Origin: an uncultured Bacillota bacterium
Lineage (GTDB): Bacteria > Bacillota_I > Bacilli_A > RFN20 > CAG-826
DNA: 64,000 nt
Assembly: GCA_949293555.1 (NCBI GenBank)
Contig: CASFDV010000004.1
Span: 1-64,000 of the forward strand
Reading direction: 5' to 3'
Shown here: in pieces, positions 39,268-47,839 of the stretch
How positions within the stretch are numbered: the first letter of the stretch is position 1
Layout: each line of letters starts with the position of its first letter
Program-made: the position numbers and the translations under genes
The notes under the pieces: generated by a model
Seen by the model: only the letters and a program-made list of their open reading frames with translations
What the model was told of the DNA's origin: nothing
The model's database searches: none

Positions 39268-41307
39268 CTAGTAGTCGAGATTCTCCGCGAAACGGGCGTT
39301 CTCGCTGATGAACTTCTTGCGGGGCAGCACCTCGTCGCCCATGAGGTCGGTGAACACCTTCTCCGCCTCGACGGCGTCCTCGAGGGTGATGCGGATCATC
39401 TTGCGCACCTTGGGGTCCATCGTGGTTTCCCAAAGCTGCTGGGCGTCCATCTCGCCAAGTCCCTTGTAGCGCTGGAAGGGGTAGCCCTCGCGGAGCTGGA
39501 GCGCGCGCTTCAGCTTTTCCAGCTCGGCGTCGTTATAGGCGTAGTAGGCGCTCCCCTTGTAGTCGATCTTGTATAGCGGCGGCTGGGCGATATAGACGTA
39601 TCCGCCCTCGATGAGGGGCCGCATGAAGCGGTAGAAGAAGGTCAGGAGCAGGATGCGGATGTGGTCGCCGTCGACGTCCGCGTCCGTCATGATGACGATC
39701 TTGTGGTAGCGGATCTTCGAGACGTCGAAGTTCTCGCGGATGCCGCCCCCGATGGCGAGGATCATGTTGCCGATCTCGGCGTTCTTGAAGATCCGCTCCT
39801 CGCGGGCCTTCTCGACGTTGAGGATCTTTCCCCTCAAGGGGAGGACGGCCTGGGTCTCGCGGTCGCGCCCGTTCTTGGCGGAGCCGCCGGCGGAGTTCCC
39901 CTCGACGATGTAGAGCTCGCAGACCTCCGGGTCCTTGCTCGAGCAGTCGGCGAGCTTCCCGGGGAGGGAGCTGATGCCGAGGGCACCCTTCCTGGCGGTC
40001 TCGCGGGCCTTCTGGGCGGCGATCCTGCCCTTTGCGGCGAGCTTCGCCTTCTCGACGATCGCGCGGGCGGAGGCGGGGTGCTCCATGAGGAACTGCATGA
40101 GCTGCTCGCCCACGATCGCGGAGACGATCTTGCGGACCTCGCTGTTCCCGAGCTTCGTCTTCGTCTGCCCCTCGTACTGGGGGTTGGGGTGCTTGGCGGA
40201 GATGACGCAGGTGAGGCCTTCGCGGCAGTCGTCGGTGGCGAGGTTCGGGTCCTTCTCGCCCAGGAGCTTCGCCTTGCGGGCATATTCGTTGATCACCCGG
40301 TTGAGGGCGAGGTTGAACCCCTCGACGTGCGTCCCGCCTTCCTTCGTGGAGATGTTGTTGCAGAAGGAATAGATTCCGTCGGAGTTGTAGTAGTCCGTCC
40401 ACTGGAGGGCGACCTCGCAGTAGATGCGGAGCTTCTCGCCGGAAACAAGGGTGACCTCCTCGGCCCCCTGGCAGTAGATGACCTCGGGGGCGATCGGCGT
40501 CTTCCCGGAATTGATGAAGGCGACGTACTCGCGGATGCCGCCCTCGTAGCGGAACGTCTCCCCGACCGGCTCCTCCCCGCGGAGGTCGCGCAGGGAGATC
40601 TCGACCCCGCCGTTGAGGAAGGCCATCTGGCGGAGGTGGTTCCGGATGGTGTCGTAGTTGTAGACGGTCGTCTCGGTGAAGATCTGGGCGTCGGGCTTGA
40701 AGGTGACCTTGGTCCCGTGCTCCTCCTCCCCGACATCCCCGACCCGGCTCAAGGGAGCGACGATGTTCCCGCCGTTCTCAAAACGGACGCGGTAGAGTCC
40801 GCCTGCCTTCTTGACCTCGACCTCGCACCACTCGGAAAGGGCGTTCACGACCGACGCGCCCACGCCGTGGAGGCCGCCGGACACCTTGTAGCCGCCCCCT
40901 TCGCCGAACTTGCCGCCGGCGTGGAGGATGGTGAAGGCGGTCTCGACGCCGGAAAGCCCGGAGTCCTGGACGACGTCGACGGGGATGCCGCGCCCGTCGT
41001 CAGTGACGGTGACGGACCCGTCGGCGTTGAGCGTCACGGAAATGTGGCCGCAGTAGCCGGCCAGCGCCTCGTCGATGGCGTTGTCGACGATCTCCCACAC
41101 GAGGTGGTGGAGGCCCGGGGCCGCCGTGGTGGCGATGTACATGCCCGGGCGCGTCCTGACGGCCTCCAGGCCCTTTAGGACCTGGATGTTCGCCGCGGTG
41201 TAGTCCGCGTCGGCCTTCTCGACCGCCCTTTCGTTCGCGGGAACCTCGACGGCGCCGTAGGTGATGCCGTCCTCTTCCCGGACTTCCTTCTTCTCTTCGT
41301 CCTGCAT
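39268..41307 (-). CDS. gyrB: DNA gyrase subunit B
   Basis: 679 residues from the second ATG. GGAGG lies only one base before the first ATG (41313) but seven bases before the second (41307), so I chose the second. GHKL ATPase motifs are EIVDNAIDEALAG, DDGRGIP and GGLHGVGASVVNA. The Toprim motifs are EGNSAGGSAKNGRD and MTDADVDGDHIR. The gene starts within the recF stop region, with tight coupling. An N-terminal acidic extension of about 30 residues precedes the usual start. Confidence 0.97.
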   Translation of the reverse strand: MQDEEKKEVREEDGITYGAVEVPANERAVEKADADYTAANIQVLKGLEAVRTRPGMYIATTAAPGLHHLVWEIVDNAIDEALAGYCGHISVTLNADGSVTVTDDGRGIPVDVVQDSGLSGVETAFTILHAGGKFGEGGGYKVSGGLHGVGASVVNALSEWCEVEVKKAGGLYRVRFENGGNIVAPLSRVGDVGEEEHGTKVTFKPDAQIFTETTVYNYDTIRNHLRQMAFLNGGVEISLRDLRGEEPVGETFRYEGGIREYVAFINSGKTPIAPEVIYCQGAEEVTLVSGEKLRIYCEVALQWTDYYNSDGIYSFCNNISTKEGGTHVEGFNLALNRVINEYARKAKLLGEKDPNLATDDCREGLTCVISAKHPNPQYEGQTKTKLGNSEVRKIVSAIVGEQLMQFLMEHPASARAIVEKAKLAAKGRIAAQKARETARKGALGISSLPGKLADCSSKDPEVCELYIVEGNSAGGSAKNGRDRETQAVLPLRGKILNVEKAREERIFKNAEIGNMILAIGGGIRENFDVSKIRYHKIVIMTDADVDGDHIRILLLTFFYRFMRPLIEGGYVYIAQPPLYKIDYKGSAYYAYNDAELEKLKRALQLREGYPFQRYKGLGEMDAQQLWETTMDPKVRKMIRITLEDAVEAEKVFTDLMGDEVLPRKKFISENARFAENLDY

Positions 41308-41309
41308 GC

Positions 41310-42368
41310 TCATTCCTCCGAGTCATTCGTTCCGATATGGATGTGGCGCGCTCCCGCAACATGCGAGGTCGTACCGGTGATGAAGCTTTGCCCGAGCCTA
41401 GGGAGGAGGGCGACGAGGCGCCTCCTTCTCTCCTGGTCCAGCTCCCCGAAGACGTCGTCCAATAGTACGACGGGCCTCGCCGCCCCCTTCGGGATCAGGG
41501 CGGGGGCCAGGCGGAGGGCGAGGGCGAGGGCCCTGCTTTCCCCCTGGGAGGCATAGGAGGCCGCCTCGCGGCCGTCCAGGCTGACGAGGAGGTCGTCCCT
41601 CTGGGGCCCGGACTGCGTGCTCCCGAGCGCGAGGTCCCTCTCCTTCTGCGAGAGGTGGAGCGCCAGGGCCCTTCTCGCGAAGCCTTCCCCGGGCTCAAGG
41701 AAGCGCTTCAGGCGGACCTTGGGGTCGCGCCCTTGGCCGAGGAGCGCCTCCGAGAGCTTCCCGAACGCCTTCTCAAGGCGCCGGAGGAAGCGGTCCCGCA
41801 GATCCTCGACCCTTTCCTCTTCCGCGACCAGACGCTCCGTCAGCGTCTCCAGGAGCGGCCCCCATTTGCCTTTTTTGAGGGCGCGGTTCCGTTCCTCCAG
41901 GAGGTGGCGGAAGCGCCCGTAGGCAAGGAGGTAGTCGCCAGAGAGGCGGGAGAGCGACTCGTCGAGGAAGGCCCTCCTCCCCGAAGGGGGTCCCCGGAAG
42001 AGGGAGACGTCCTCGGGCGTGAAGCGGACGGCGGAGAAGGCGCCCCTCAGGTCCGAGAGCCGCGCGAGCGGCTTTCCGTCCAGGAGCACGGCGCGCCCTC
42101 CGTCGCGGAAGGAGACCTCGATCCTGCGGAGGACGCCGTCCTCCTCGACCTCGCCCCGGACGTAGGCCTCGCTTTCGCCTTCCTGGACGACCTCCTCGAC
42201 GTCGGAGGTCCGCCAGCTGCGGCCGAGGGAGAGGAAGTCAATCGCCTCGAGGACGTTCGTCTTCCCGGCCCCGTTCGGGCCGACGAGCTCGTTCGCCCCG
42301 AGGGAGGGGGCGAGAAGGAGCTTGCGATGGTTGCGGAAGCGGAGGAGCGTGAGGGAGCGAAGGATCAT
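41310..42368 (-). CDS. recF: DNA replication and repair protein RecF
   Basis: 352 residues of the SMC-like ABC ATPase family. Walker A is GPNGAGKTNVLEAI, the signature is near SQGESRALALALRLA, and Walker B is PVVLLDDVFGELD. RecF loads RecA at gaps with RecO and RecR. The start overlaps the S4-domain gene by four bases. Order dnaN-S4-recF-gyrB is standard. Confidence 0.96.
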   Translation of the reverse strand: MILRSLTLLRFRNHRKLLLAPSLGANELVGPNGAGKTNVLEAIDFLSLGRSWRTSDVEEVVQEGESEAYVRGEVEEDGVLRRIEVSFRDGGRAVLLDGKPLARLSDLRGAFSAVRFTPEDVSLFRGPPSGRRAFLDESLSRLSGDYLLAYGRFRHLLEERNRALKKGKWGPLLETLTERLVAEEERVEDLRDRFLRRLEKAFGKLSEALLGQGRDPKVRLKRFLEPGEGFARRALALHLSQKERDLALGSTQSGPQRDDLLVSLDGREAASYASQGESRALALALRLAPALIPKGAARPVVLLDDVFGELDQERRRRLVALLPRLGQSFITGTTSHVAGARHIHIGTNDSEE

Positions 42369-42607
42369 TCCCCTTCCTCGGGAACCAGGCGCAGGAGGCG
42401 CCCTCCGGCAAGGAGGGTGTCCCCGGGGAAGAGCTTCCTGCCCCTCCGGGTTTCCGCCTCGCCGTTCACGAGCGCCTTCCCCTCGGCAAGGAAGGGCTTG
42501 GCCATCGCCCCCTCGTCGATGAGGCCCGCGTACTTCAGCAGCTGCCCCAGGGTGATGTAGGGGGTGCGGATGGCGATCGTCTCTTCTTTTGGCTCCACGT
42601 GAGGCAT
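42365..42607 (-). CDS. S4-domain RNA-binding protein (YaaA/RlbA family)
   Basis: 80 residues with a single S4-like fold: ITLGQLLKYAGLIDEGAMAK, LVNGEAETRRGRKL and GD. The small protein always found between dnaN and recF in Bacillota; related proteins act in ribosome assembly. Normal members are about 70 residues. The ATG lacks a Shine-Dalgarno; TACTAT is eight bases upstream within an inverted repeat, so the transcript from that point would be leaderless. It overlaps recF by four bases. Confidence 0.92.
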   Translation of the reverse strand: MPHVEPKEETIAIRTPYITLGQLLKYAGLIDEGAMAKPFLAEGKALVNGEAETRRGRKLFPGDTLLAGGRLLRLVPEEGE

Positions 42608-42608
42608 T

Positions 42609-42625
42609 TTACTACATAGTAGTAA
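42609..42625 (-). promoter_or_regulatory. Inverted repeat at the S4 gene start
   Basis: TTACTAC-ATA-GTAGTAA, a perfect seven-base inverted repeat that ends one base before the ATG and contains the likely -10 box. It could be an operator or simply part of a symmetric promoter. Confidence 0.45.
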
Positions 42626-42635
42626 ATCCTGGTAA

Positions 42636-42661
42636 TGGAAAAGGCGCCTTCCCGGCGCCTT
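42636..42661 (-). terminator. dnaN terminator
   Basis: On the minus strand AAGGCGCC and GGCGCCTT pair around GGGA-type loop bases and are followed by TTTTCC. It sits between dnaN and the S4 gene, so the latter needs its own promoter. Confidence 0.8.
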
Positions 42662-42674
42662 CCTCCAGCCTTCC

Positions 42675-43811
42675 CTATGCCCGCCCGTCCGTGCTCCTCG
42701 GGCTCAGGAGCTCGACGATCGATGGATCGTCCGGGTTATGAATCAGGAATGGGTCTTTCTCGCCGCCGAAGGCGAAGGTGACGTCCTCCGAGCCAAGCGC
42801 CCGGATGGCGGCGATCACGGAATCCCCGCTGAGGCCGATGTCCAGGGCGGGCCCCGAATAGGAGCAGTCCCTGAGCGTTTCCGTGGCCTCCCCGTTCGCG
42901 TCCGAGTAGGAGGTCACCTTCACGACCTCGCCGTCCGCGGAGAGGGTGATCTTCTTGGTCTTCTCCGTCGCGGCGATGGCCAGGACCCTTTCTACCGCCG
43001 CGATGAACTGGCGGGAGGAGACCACGAGGGTCCGGAGGAAACGGTCGGGGATGCGCACCTGCGGGAAGCGGCCGCTGATGAGCCTCGTGGTGGCGACGAT
43101 GTCCCGGCAGGAGAAGACCGCCCTTTCCTCGCTGGCGGAGAAGGTCACCTCCCCCTTGTCCTCGAAGAGGCGGGCGATCTCGCGGAAGGAGTCCGCCGGG
43201 ATCGTGCAGTTGATAGCGAGATCCGGGTCGCAGGGGACCTTCTTCTGCGAGAGCCTGGCGCGGTCCGTCCCGGTCGCGGTGAGCGTCCCGTCCGCCCCGA
43301 GGATGTTGACCCCGCCGATGACCGGCATGCCCACGCGGGGGTTCGGGTCCGTCGCGAAGACGGTCTGGTCGCAAAGCTCGGCGAGGTCGGGCCCGGAAAT
43401 CTTGAACGTCTGGGCCGCGTGCTCGAAGTCGATGTCGGGGAACTCGTCCGCGTCGCGGCAGCTGGGGCTGAAGTCGCTGTTGTCGCCGCAAAGGAGCTTG
43501 GCGAACGAGCGATCCACCACGTCGATGGTGATCTCGCTCCCGTCAAGGCGGCGGACAATTTCGTTCAGCACTCGCGCGTTAAAGAGGGCTGCGCCGGGCG
43601 CGGCATCCCTGACGACGACTTCGTCCCCCTCCGCGAAGGGGACGGACGTCCAGATGGATATGCCCCCGTTGCTAGCCGTCACCTCGACGGCGGATTCTGT
43701 CACGGCGATCTTGTAATAAAGCAGGAAGGCGTTCGTCGCCACTCCCGGGATCGCCCTGCCAGCGATGGCGAGGGCCTTGGCGAATCTGGCTGTCGGCATT
43801 GTGAAGCGCAT
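42675..43811 (-). CDS. dnaN: DNA polymerase III beta subunit (sliding clamp)
   Basis: 378 residues, the usual length, with the threefold clamp repeat. It starts MRFTMPTARFAKALAIAGRA; SGRFPQVRIPD and the C-terminal LIHNPDDPSIVELLSPRS can be read. It holds the polymerase on DNA and recruits many partners. GGAGG precedes the ATG at 43811. It follows dnaA after 149 bases that contain DnaA boxes. Confidence 0.97.
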   Translation of the reverse strand: MRFTMPTARFAKALAIAGRAIPGVATNAFLLYYKIAVTESAVEVTASNGGISIWTSVPFAEGDEVVVRDAAPGAALFNARVLNEIVRRLDGSEITIDVVDRSFAKLLCGDNSDFSPSCRDADEFPDIDFEHAAQTFKISGPDLAELCDQTVFATDPNPRVGMPVIGGVNILGADGTLTATGTDRARLSQKKVPCDPDLAINCTIPADSFREIARLFEDKGEVTFSASEERAVFSCRDIVATTRLISGRFPQVRIPDRFLRTLVVSSRQFIAAVERVLAIAATEKTKKITLSADGEVVKVTSYSDANGEATETLRDCSYSGPALDIGLSGDSVIAAIRALGSEDVTFAFGGEKDPFLIHNPDDPSIVELLSPRSTDGRA

Positions 43812-43960
43812 ATTCGACCTCCAATCATCAATCAATCTATAAGTCTATTTCTTATAACAACAATAAGGGGCTGTGGATATGTGGATAAGTCCGCAAGAAA
43901 CCCTTACGAACTGGACGTTGTATATTTTGCGGGCACTAGCGATTTCGTAAGTCACCATCG
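43812..43960. other. Downstream part of the origin (dnaA-dnaN spacer) with probable unwinding element
   Basis: Holds a perfect DnaA box TGTGGATAA (43880-43888) and an adjoining near-match TGTGGATAT (43872-43880). Read toward dnaN, these are followed by a GCCCC cluster and then a long AT-rich tract (43820-43867) with trinucleotide-like repeats TTATTGTTGTTATAA. This is the layout of box, GC cluster and DnaA-trio described for Bacillus oriC. The dnaN promoter must also lie here. Confidence 0.75.
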
Positions 43961-45313
43961 TCACTTCAGCTTCGATTCAATGCGTTTCACGACACGCTGC
44001 AGCTCCTTATCGGAGGCCAGGGACTTTTCCACTTTTTCTACACCGTTCATCACAGTCGTGTGGTCTCGCCCGCCGAACGCGGCCCCGATCTTGGCGAAGG
44101 GGGCGTCCAGGAGGTCGCGGCAGATGTACATCGCGATGTGCCTGGCCAGGGCGATCTGGGCGGTGCGGATCTTGCCGGTCAGCTGCGCGGCGGTAAGGCC
44201 GTAGGTGGTGGCGACGGCCGCGATGACCTTCTCAACGGTGAGCTCGGCGAGGTCCCCCTCGACCTCGGCAAGCGGGTTCACGGCCTCGACGGCGGTCTTG
44301 AGGTCGATCCGCTTTCCTGGCGCGAGGTTCACCGCGTAGAAAAGAAGCCTTGCGAAAGCGCCCTCGAGCTCGCGGATGTTTTTGCCGAACTTATCTGCGA
44401 AATACGCGATGACCGAGGGGTCGAAGTCCTCGAGCCGCAAACCGTTCGACTCAATCTTCAGCTTGAGAATTTCCTCGCAAACCTCGCGTTCCGGAGCGGA
44501 AATCGTCAGCGGAAGCCCCGAGACGAACCGGGTCTTGAGCCTGTCGGAAAGCCCTGCGAGGCGATAAGGGTGCTGGTCGCAGGTGAGGACGATCTGCTTC
44601 GAGGAGGCGATGAGGTCGTTGAAGATGGTGAAGAAGGTCTCTTCCGTGTTCGGCTTGTTGGCGAGGAACTGGACGTCGTCGACGAGGAGGACGTCCACGT
44701 TATCGCGGAACCAACCCACGAAGGACTCCGTCTTGTCGCTCCTCACGAAGCGGGTGTATTCCTCGATGAAATCGTGCGAAGAGATGTATATGGCCCGGGT
44801 GTTCGGGGAATTCTCGCGAACGCTGTTCCCGACGGCTTGGAGGAGGTGCGTTTTCCCCAATCCCGAATCCCCGTAGATGAGGATGGGGTTGGAGAACGCT
44901 CCCGGATTCTTCGCCGCGAGGACCGACGCCTGGTAGGCCTCCCGGTTGCTCGCCCCAACCACGAAGTTGCGGAACGTGAAGTTGGAATTCAGCTTCGCGT
45001 TCGCGAAAAACAACGATTTGGATGGGGAAGCGCTGGCATTTGCGCTTAGTTGCCTTGGGATAAAGCAGACGGTGTAGTCGCTCTGCGTCACCTCCTGAAC
45101 CGCCTGGTCGGCGATGTCCTTGAACGGGGCGGCCGAAAGCGTGGCCACCGCGACGGAGGAGTTGGCGACAACGTAGATAGTCTTCCCTTCTACGCGGTCG
45201 ACGAGGCTGTCGGCGAAGAACGGATCGAAATAGATCGGGTCCTGGAGGCGCGACTTGATCAGCTCGAGGGCGCGCGACCAGAGCTCTCCGATTTGCGTGC
45301 CTGTGGTTCCCAT
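43961..45313 (-). CDS. dnaA: Chromosomal replication initiator DnaA
   Basis: 450 residues. AAA+ motifs Walker A GDSGLGKTHLLQA and Walker B VDVLLVDDVQFL, sensor regions, and the C-terminal DNA-binding domain with GGRDHTTVMNGVEKV. The start is the ATG giving MGTTGTQIGELWSRAL, which matches the normal N-terminus; TAAACT lies ten bases before it and there is no Shine-Dalgarno, so the message is probably leaderless. DnaA boxes cover the promoter, suggesting autoregulation. Confidence 0.98.
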   Translation of the reverse strand: MGTTGTQIGELWSRALELIKSRLQDPIYFDPFFADSLVDRVEGKTIYVVANSSVAVATLSAAPFKDIADQAVQEVTQSDYTVCFIPRQLSANASASPSKSLFFANAKLNSNFTFRNFVVGASNREAYQASVLAAKNPGAFSNPILIYGDSGLGKTHLLQAVGNSVRENSPNTRAIYISSHDFIEEYTRFVRSDKTESFVGWFRDNVDVLLVDDVQFLANKPNTEETFFTIFNDLIASSKQIVLTCDQHPYRLAGLSDRLKTRFVSGLPLTISAPEREVCEEILKLKIESNGLRLEDFDPSVIAYFADKFGKNIRELEGAFARLLFYAVNLAPGKRIDLKTAVEAVNPLAEVEGDLAELTVEKVIAAVATTYGLTAAQLTGKIRTAQIALARHIAMYICRDLLDAPFAKIGAAFGGRDHTTVMNGVEKVEKSLASDKELQRVVKRIESKLK

Positions 45314-45699
45314 ATCGCGCTGGAGTTTACCACCAAGGAGACTTATGCACCACGTACTATGTGGATAACTCAAAGTTTTCCACATACTTAACATCAAACT
45401 ATCTAAGCGCTCATCGGAAGAAAAACGTTTTCCACAATATTTCTATGTGGAAAACTCGTTCGTTACAAAATTGTGGATAACGCGATTGTGGACAACCTTT
45501 GTTTCCACGGATCTTTCCACATTCGGGCATGGCGGTTTTTGTTTCGTGAAACCGAACGTTCCTCAGGCTCTCCACATTTTCCACATAGGCTTATCCACCG
45601 TATTGTGGATTTGTGGACAACGCGCCCATGGGCCTGCTCCGCTTGCGCGCGTACGCTTGAACGCACGCGATTTTGTTTGAGAAGGGAGCGCCGGCTCTC
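45314..45699. other. oriC: Replication origin, upstream DnaA-box cluster
   Basis: An AT-rich spacer between divergent dnaA and rpmH. Exact DnaA boxes TGTGGATAA lie at 45360-45368 and 45472-45480. One-mismatch boxes are at 45376-45384, 45428-45436, 45446-45454, 45487-45495, 45577-45585, 45591-45599 and 45612-45620, on both strands. Strand change of the flanking genes also occurs here. Together with the cluster downstream of dnaA it forms a bipartite origin. Confidence 0.93.
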
Positions 45700-45705
45700 T
45701 ATAAT
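45677..45705 (+). promoter_or_regulatory. rpmH promoter
   Basis: TTGAGA (45677-45682), a 17-base spacer and a perfect TATAAT (45700-45705). It is the strongest sigma-A-type promoter I can see in the window and drives rpmH with a leader of about 30 bases that includes CGGAGGA. Confidence 0.85.
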
Positions 45706-45741
45706 CGCTCCCGCTACTAAGCCAACTCGGAGGAACATCAC

Positions 45742-45876
45742 ATGAAGAAAACGTACCAGCCTTCCAAGATCAAGCACGCCTACGTCGCCGGCTTCCGCGC
45801 CAGGATGGCGACCCACAACGGGCGGAAGGTCCTTGCCCGCCGCCGCGCCAAGGGCCGCGCGAAGATCTGCGCCTAG
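45742..45876 (+). CDS. rpmH: 50S ribosomal protein L34
   Basis: 44 residues: starts [20 protein letters not shown] and contains the family segment [19 protein letters not shown]. It is almost entirely basic, as expected. AGGAGGA-like Shine-Dalgarno (CGGAGGAACATCAC) precedes the ATG. It lies beside oriC and before rnpA as in nearly all Bacillota. Confidence 0.97.
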   Translation: MKKTYQPSKIKHAYVAGFRARMATHNGRKVLARRRAKGRAKICA

Positions 45877-45895
45877 GCCCGCGTCGCGGGCTTTT
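45877..45895 (+). terminator. Hairpin with T-run between rpmH and rnpA
   Basis: GCCCGC-GTC-GCGGGC followed by TTTT immediately after the rpmH stop. Since rnpA has no separate promoter that I can see, this probably acts as a partial terminator that makes L34 mRNA more abundant than rnpA mRNA. Confidence 0.65.
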
Positions 45896-45915
45896 CTCTA
45901 GACTCGGAGAGAACG

Positions 45916-46260
45916 GTGAGGCGTGAGTTCCGGATCCTGAAGCACGAGGAGTTCCTCGACATCCAGCGGAAGGGGCGGCGCGCCAAAGCGGGCGCGATCG
46001 TCCTCTTCTGGAGGGAAAACCGGGCCGGGAAATCCCGCATTGGGATCCAGGTCACCAAGCGCTGCGGGAACGCCGTCCGGAGAAACCGGATCAAAAGGCA
46101 GATCCGCTCGATCCTCGCCTCCTCCCACGACTTCCGGAAGCCCTTCGACATCATCATCGCTGCCAGGCCGGAGTTCGACACCTCCTCTTTCCAGAAAGAG
46201 AAGGAATCGCTCCTCGCCCTATTGGCGGAACTGGAGAAGACAAGTGAAGAAAAGCACTAA
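45916..46260 (+). CDS. rnpA: Ribonuclease P protein component
   Basis: 114 residues from a GTG start. The N-terminus RREFRILKHEEFLDIQ and the RNR motif NAVRRNRIKRQIRSIL are diagnostic. It helps the RNase P RNA cut 5' leaders from tRNA precursors. A weak GGAGAG lies before the start. Its end overlaps the yidC start by 17 bases. Confidence 0.96.
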   Translation: MRREFRILKHEEFLDIQRKGRRAKAGAIVLFWRENRAGKSRIGIQVTKRCGNAVRRNRIKRQIRSILASSHDFRKPFDIIIAARPEFDTSSFQKEKESLLALLAELEKTSEEKH

Positions 46261-47836
46261 AGCGAAAATCCTCGGCGGGATGGCCCTTCTTGTCGGAGGG
46301 CTGATGCTTTCCGGCTGCACGGCGAGCTTCTGCTCGAACCTCGACCGCGCCAACATGGCCTACCCTTACGAGCAGGGCGTCACCGTCTACGTCGACAAGG
46401 ACGATGTCCCCGCCGACTACGCCGAGCTCGCCTGGGCGGTCTATGGGGACGAGGGGAACGACACCCTCTACGCCTACATACCCGTCGACCAGAACGGGAA
46501 CTACACCGCGAAGAACGCGACCCTGGTGAACGGCCTCGTCGCCTCGATGGAGGCGCAGCGGTTCATCCCCCCGAGCTACGAATACTTCAAGGCCATCGAC
46601 CAGCTCGTGCTGGATGCCGCGGTGGACGCCGCGATCGATAACGGAGAAGCCGTGGACAAGGCGACCCTGACCGCCGAAGACGTCAACCCTTGGTCCGCGC
46701 CGGACGTGCTCGGGACGGAGGAAGGAATCGAAGTGAACGAGGACAGCCTCCTCCGCCGCTACGGCTTCCTGAAGTTCTACGGCTACGACGAGGAGGGGAA
46801 CGGAAACCTCTGGATCAACTACGACAAGTGGAACGACGAGCTCGCGATTTCGCTTGGGGCGGAGAACGCCCCGAGCTTCGATTGGGTCACGGCCTATAAG
46901 AACCAGATCAACAGCGCCATCTCCACGAACATTTCCTGCATCACGAACATCGAAGGCTCCTTCGGCCACTACGGCCCGCAGCAGAACTGGGAAGTCTCGA
47001 TGGAGATCAAGGACTGGGGCTACGCCTGGAGCAAGGGCTTCCTCGAGGGCCTCATCGTCTATCCGGTCGCCTGGCTCCTCGACACCCTTTCCGTGTCCTT
47101 TGAGCCCGCCCTCACCGGCTTCGGGCAGATCTGGGCGCTCATCCTGGTGACCATCATCGTCCGCCTCGTCGTCCTCGGGCTCACGTTCAAGACCACGATG
47201 GACCAGCAGAAGATGCAGGCCCTCCAGCCCCAGATGGCAAAAATCCAGGCGAAATACCCGAACAGCAACACGAACCAGGCGGAGAAGCTCCGCATGGGCC
47301 AGGAGCAGATGGCCCTTTATAAGAGGAACCACGTCTCGCCTTGGTCGATGATTCTCGCCCTCGTCTTCCAGTTCCCCATCTTCATCGCCGTCTGGGGCGC
47401 CCTCCAGGGCTCCGCGGCCCTTGGCACGGGCGAGTTCCTGAACCTCTCGCTTTCCGAAACGGTGAGCACCGCCCTCCTCGACTTCAATGGAGCCTGGTAC
47501 TACAACTCGAACGGCTGGTGGACCATGGTGGTCATCTTCGTGATCATGGTGGCCCTCCAGGTGCTTTCCTTCCTCTTGCCCCAGTGGATCAACAAGAGGC
47601 GCACGAAGAACATGACCAAGACCGGGACGAACCCAGCCGCCGAGAAGACGCAAAAGACCATGAAGTGGGTGAGCATCGGCATGCTTGTGTTCACCATTCT
47701 CATCTCCTTCAGTTTGCCGAGCGCCATGACGGTCTACTGGGCGATCGGCTCGCTCATGAGCATCGTGCAGACGCTCTTCACCCAGCTCTATCTCTCCAAG
47801 CACTTCATGAAGAAGGCGGAGAAGAAAGGAAGGTAG
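46244..47836 (+). CDS. yidC: Membrane protein insertase YidC/Oxa1 with large external N-terminal domain
   Basis: 530 residues from a GTG at 46244 with GGAGA upstream. A lipoprotein signal ends in LSGC (Cys25), as in SpoIIIJ. About 235 residues of acidic external sequence follow, far more than in Bacillus YidC (about 260 residues in all). The Oxa1 core begins near residue 265, with the conserved arginine in TIIVRLVVLGLTF and QKMQALQPQMAKIQAKY. Four or five core helices and a basic tail KKAEKKGR close it. It inserts membrane proteins with or without Sec. Confidence 0.93.
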   Translation: MKKSTKAKILGGMALLVGGLMLSGCTASFCSNLDRANMAYPYEQGVTVYVDKDDVPADYAELAWAVYGDEGNDTLYAYIPVDQNGNYTAKNATLVNGLVASMEAQRFIPPSYEYFKAIDQLVLDAAVDAAIDNGEAVDKATLTAEDVNPWSAPDVLGTEEGIEVNEDSLLRRYGFLKFYGYDEEGNGNLWINYDKWNDELAISLGAENAPSFDWVTAYKNQINSAISTNISCITNIEGSFGHYGPQQNWEVSMEIKDWGYAWSKGFLEGLIVYPVAWLLDTLSVSFEPALTGFGQIWALILVTIIVRLVVLGLTFKTTMDQQKMQALQPQMAKIQAKYPNSNTNQAEKLRMGQEQMALYKRNHVSPWSMILALVFQFPIFIAVWGALQGSAALGTGEFLNLSLSETVSTALLDFNGAWYYNSNGWWTMVVIFVIMVALQVLSFLLPQWINKRRTKNMTKTGTNPAAEKTQKTMKWVSIGMLVFTILISFSLPSAMTVYWAIGSLMSIVQTLFTQLYLSKHFMKKAEKKGR

Positions 47837-47839
47837 CCT

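Noticed and set aside
36130-39576. 1148-codon plus-strand frame opposite gyrA
   Set aside because: An antisense shadow of gyrA and parts of gyrB and the glycosyltransferase gene; low-complexity translation, no ribosome site.
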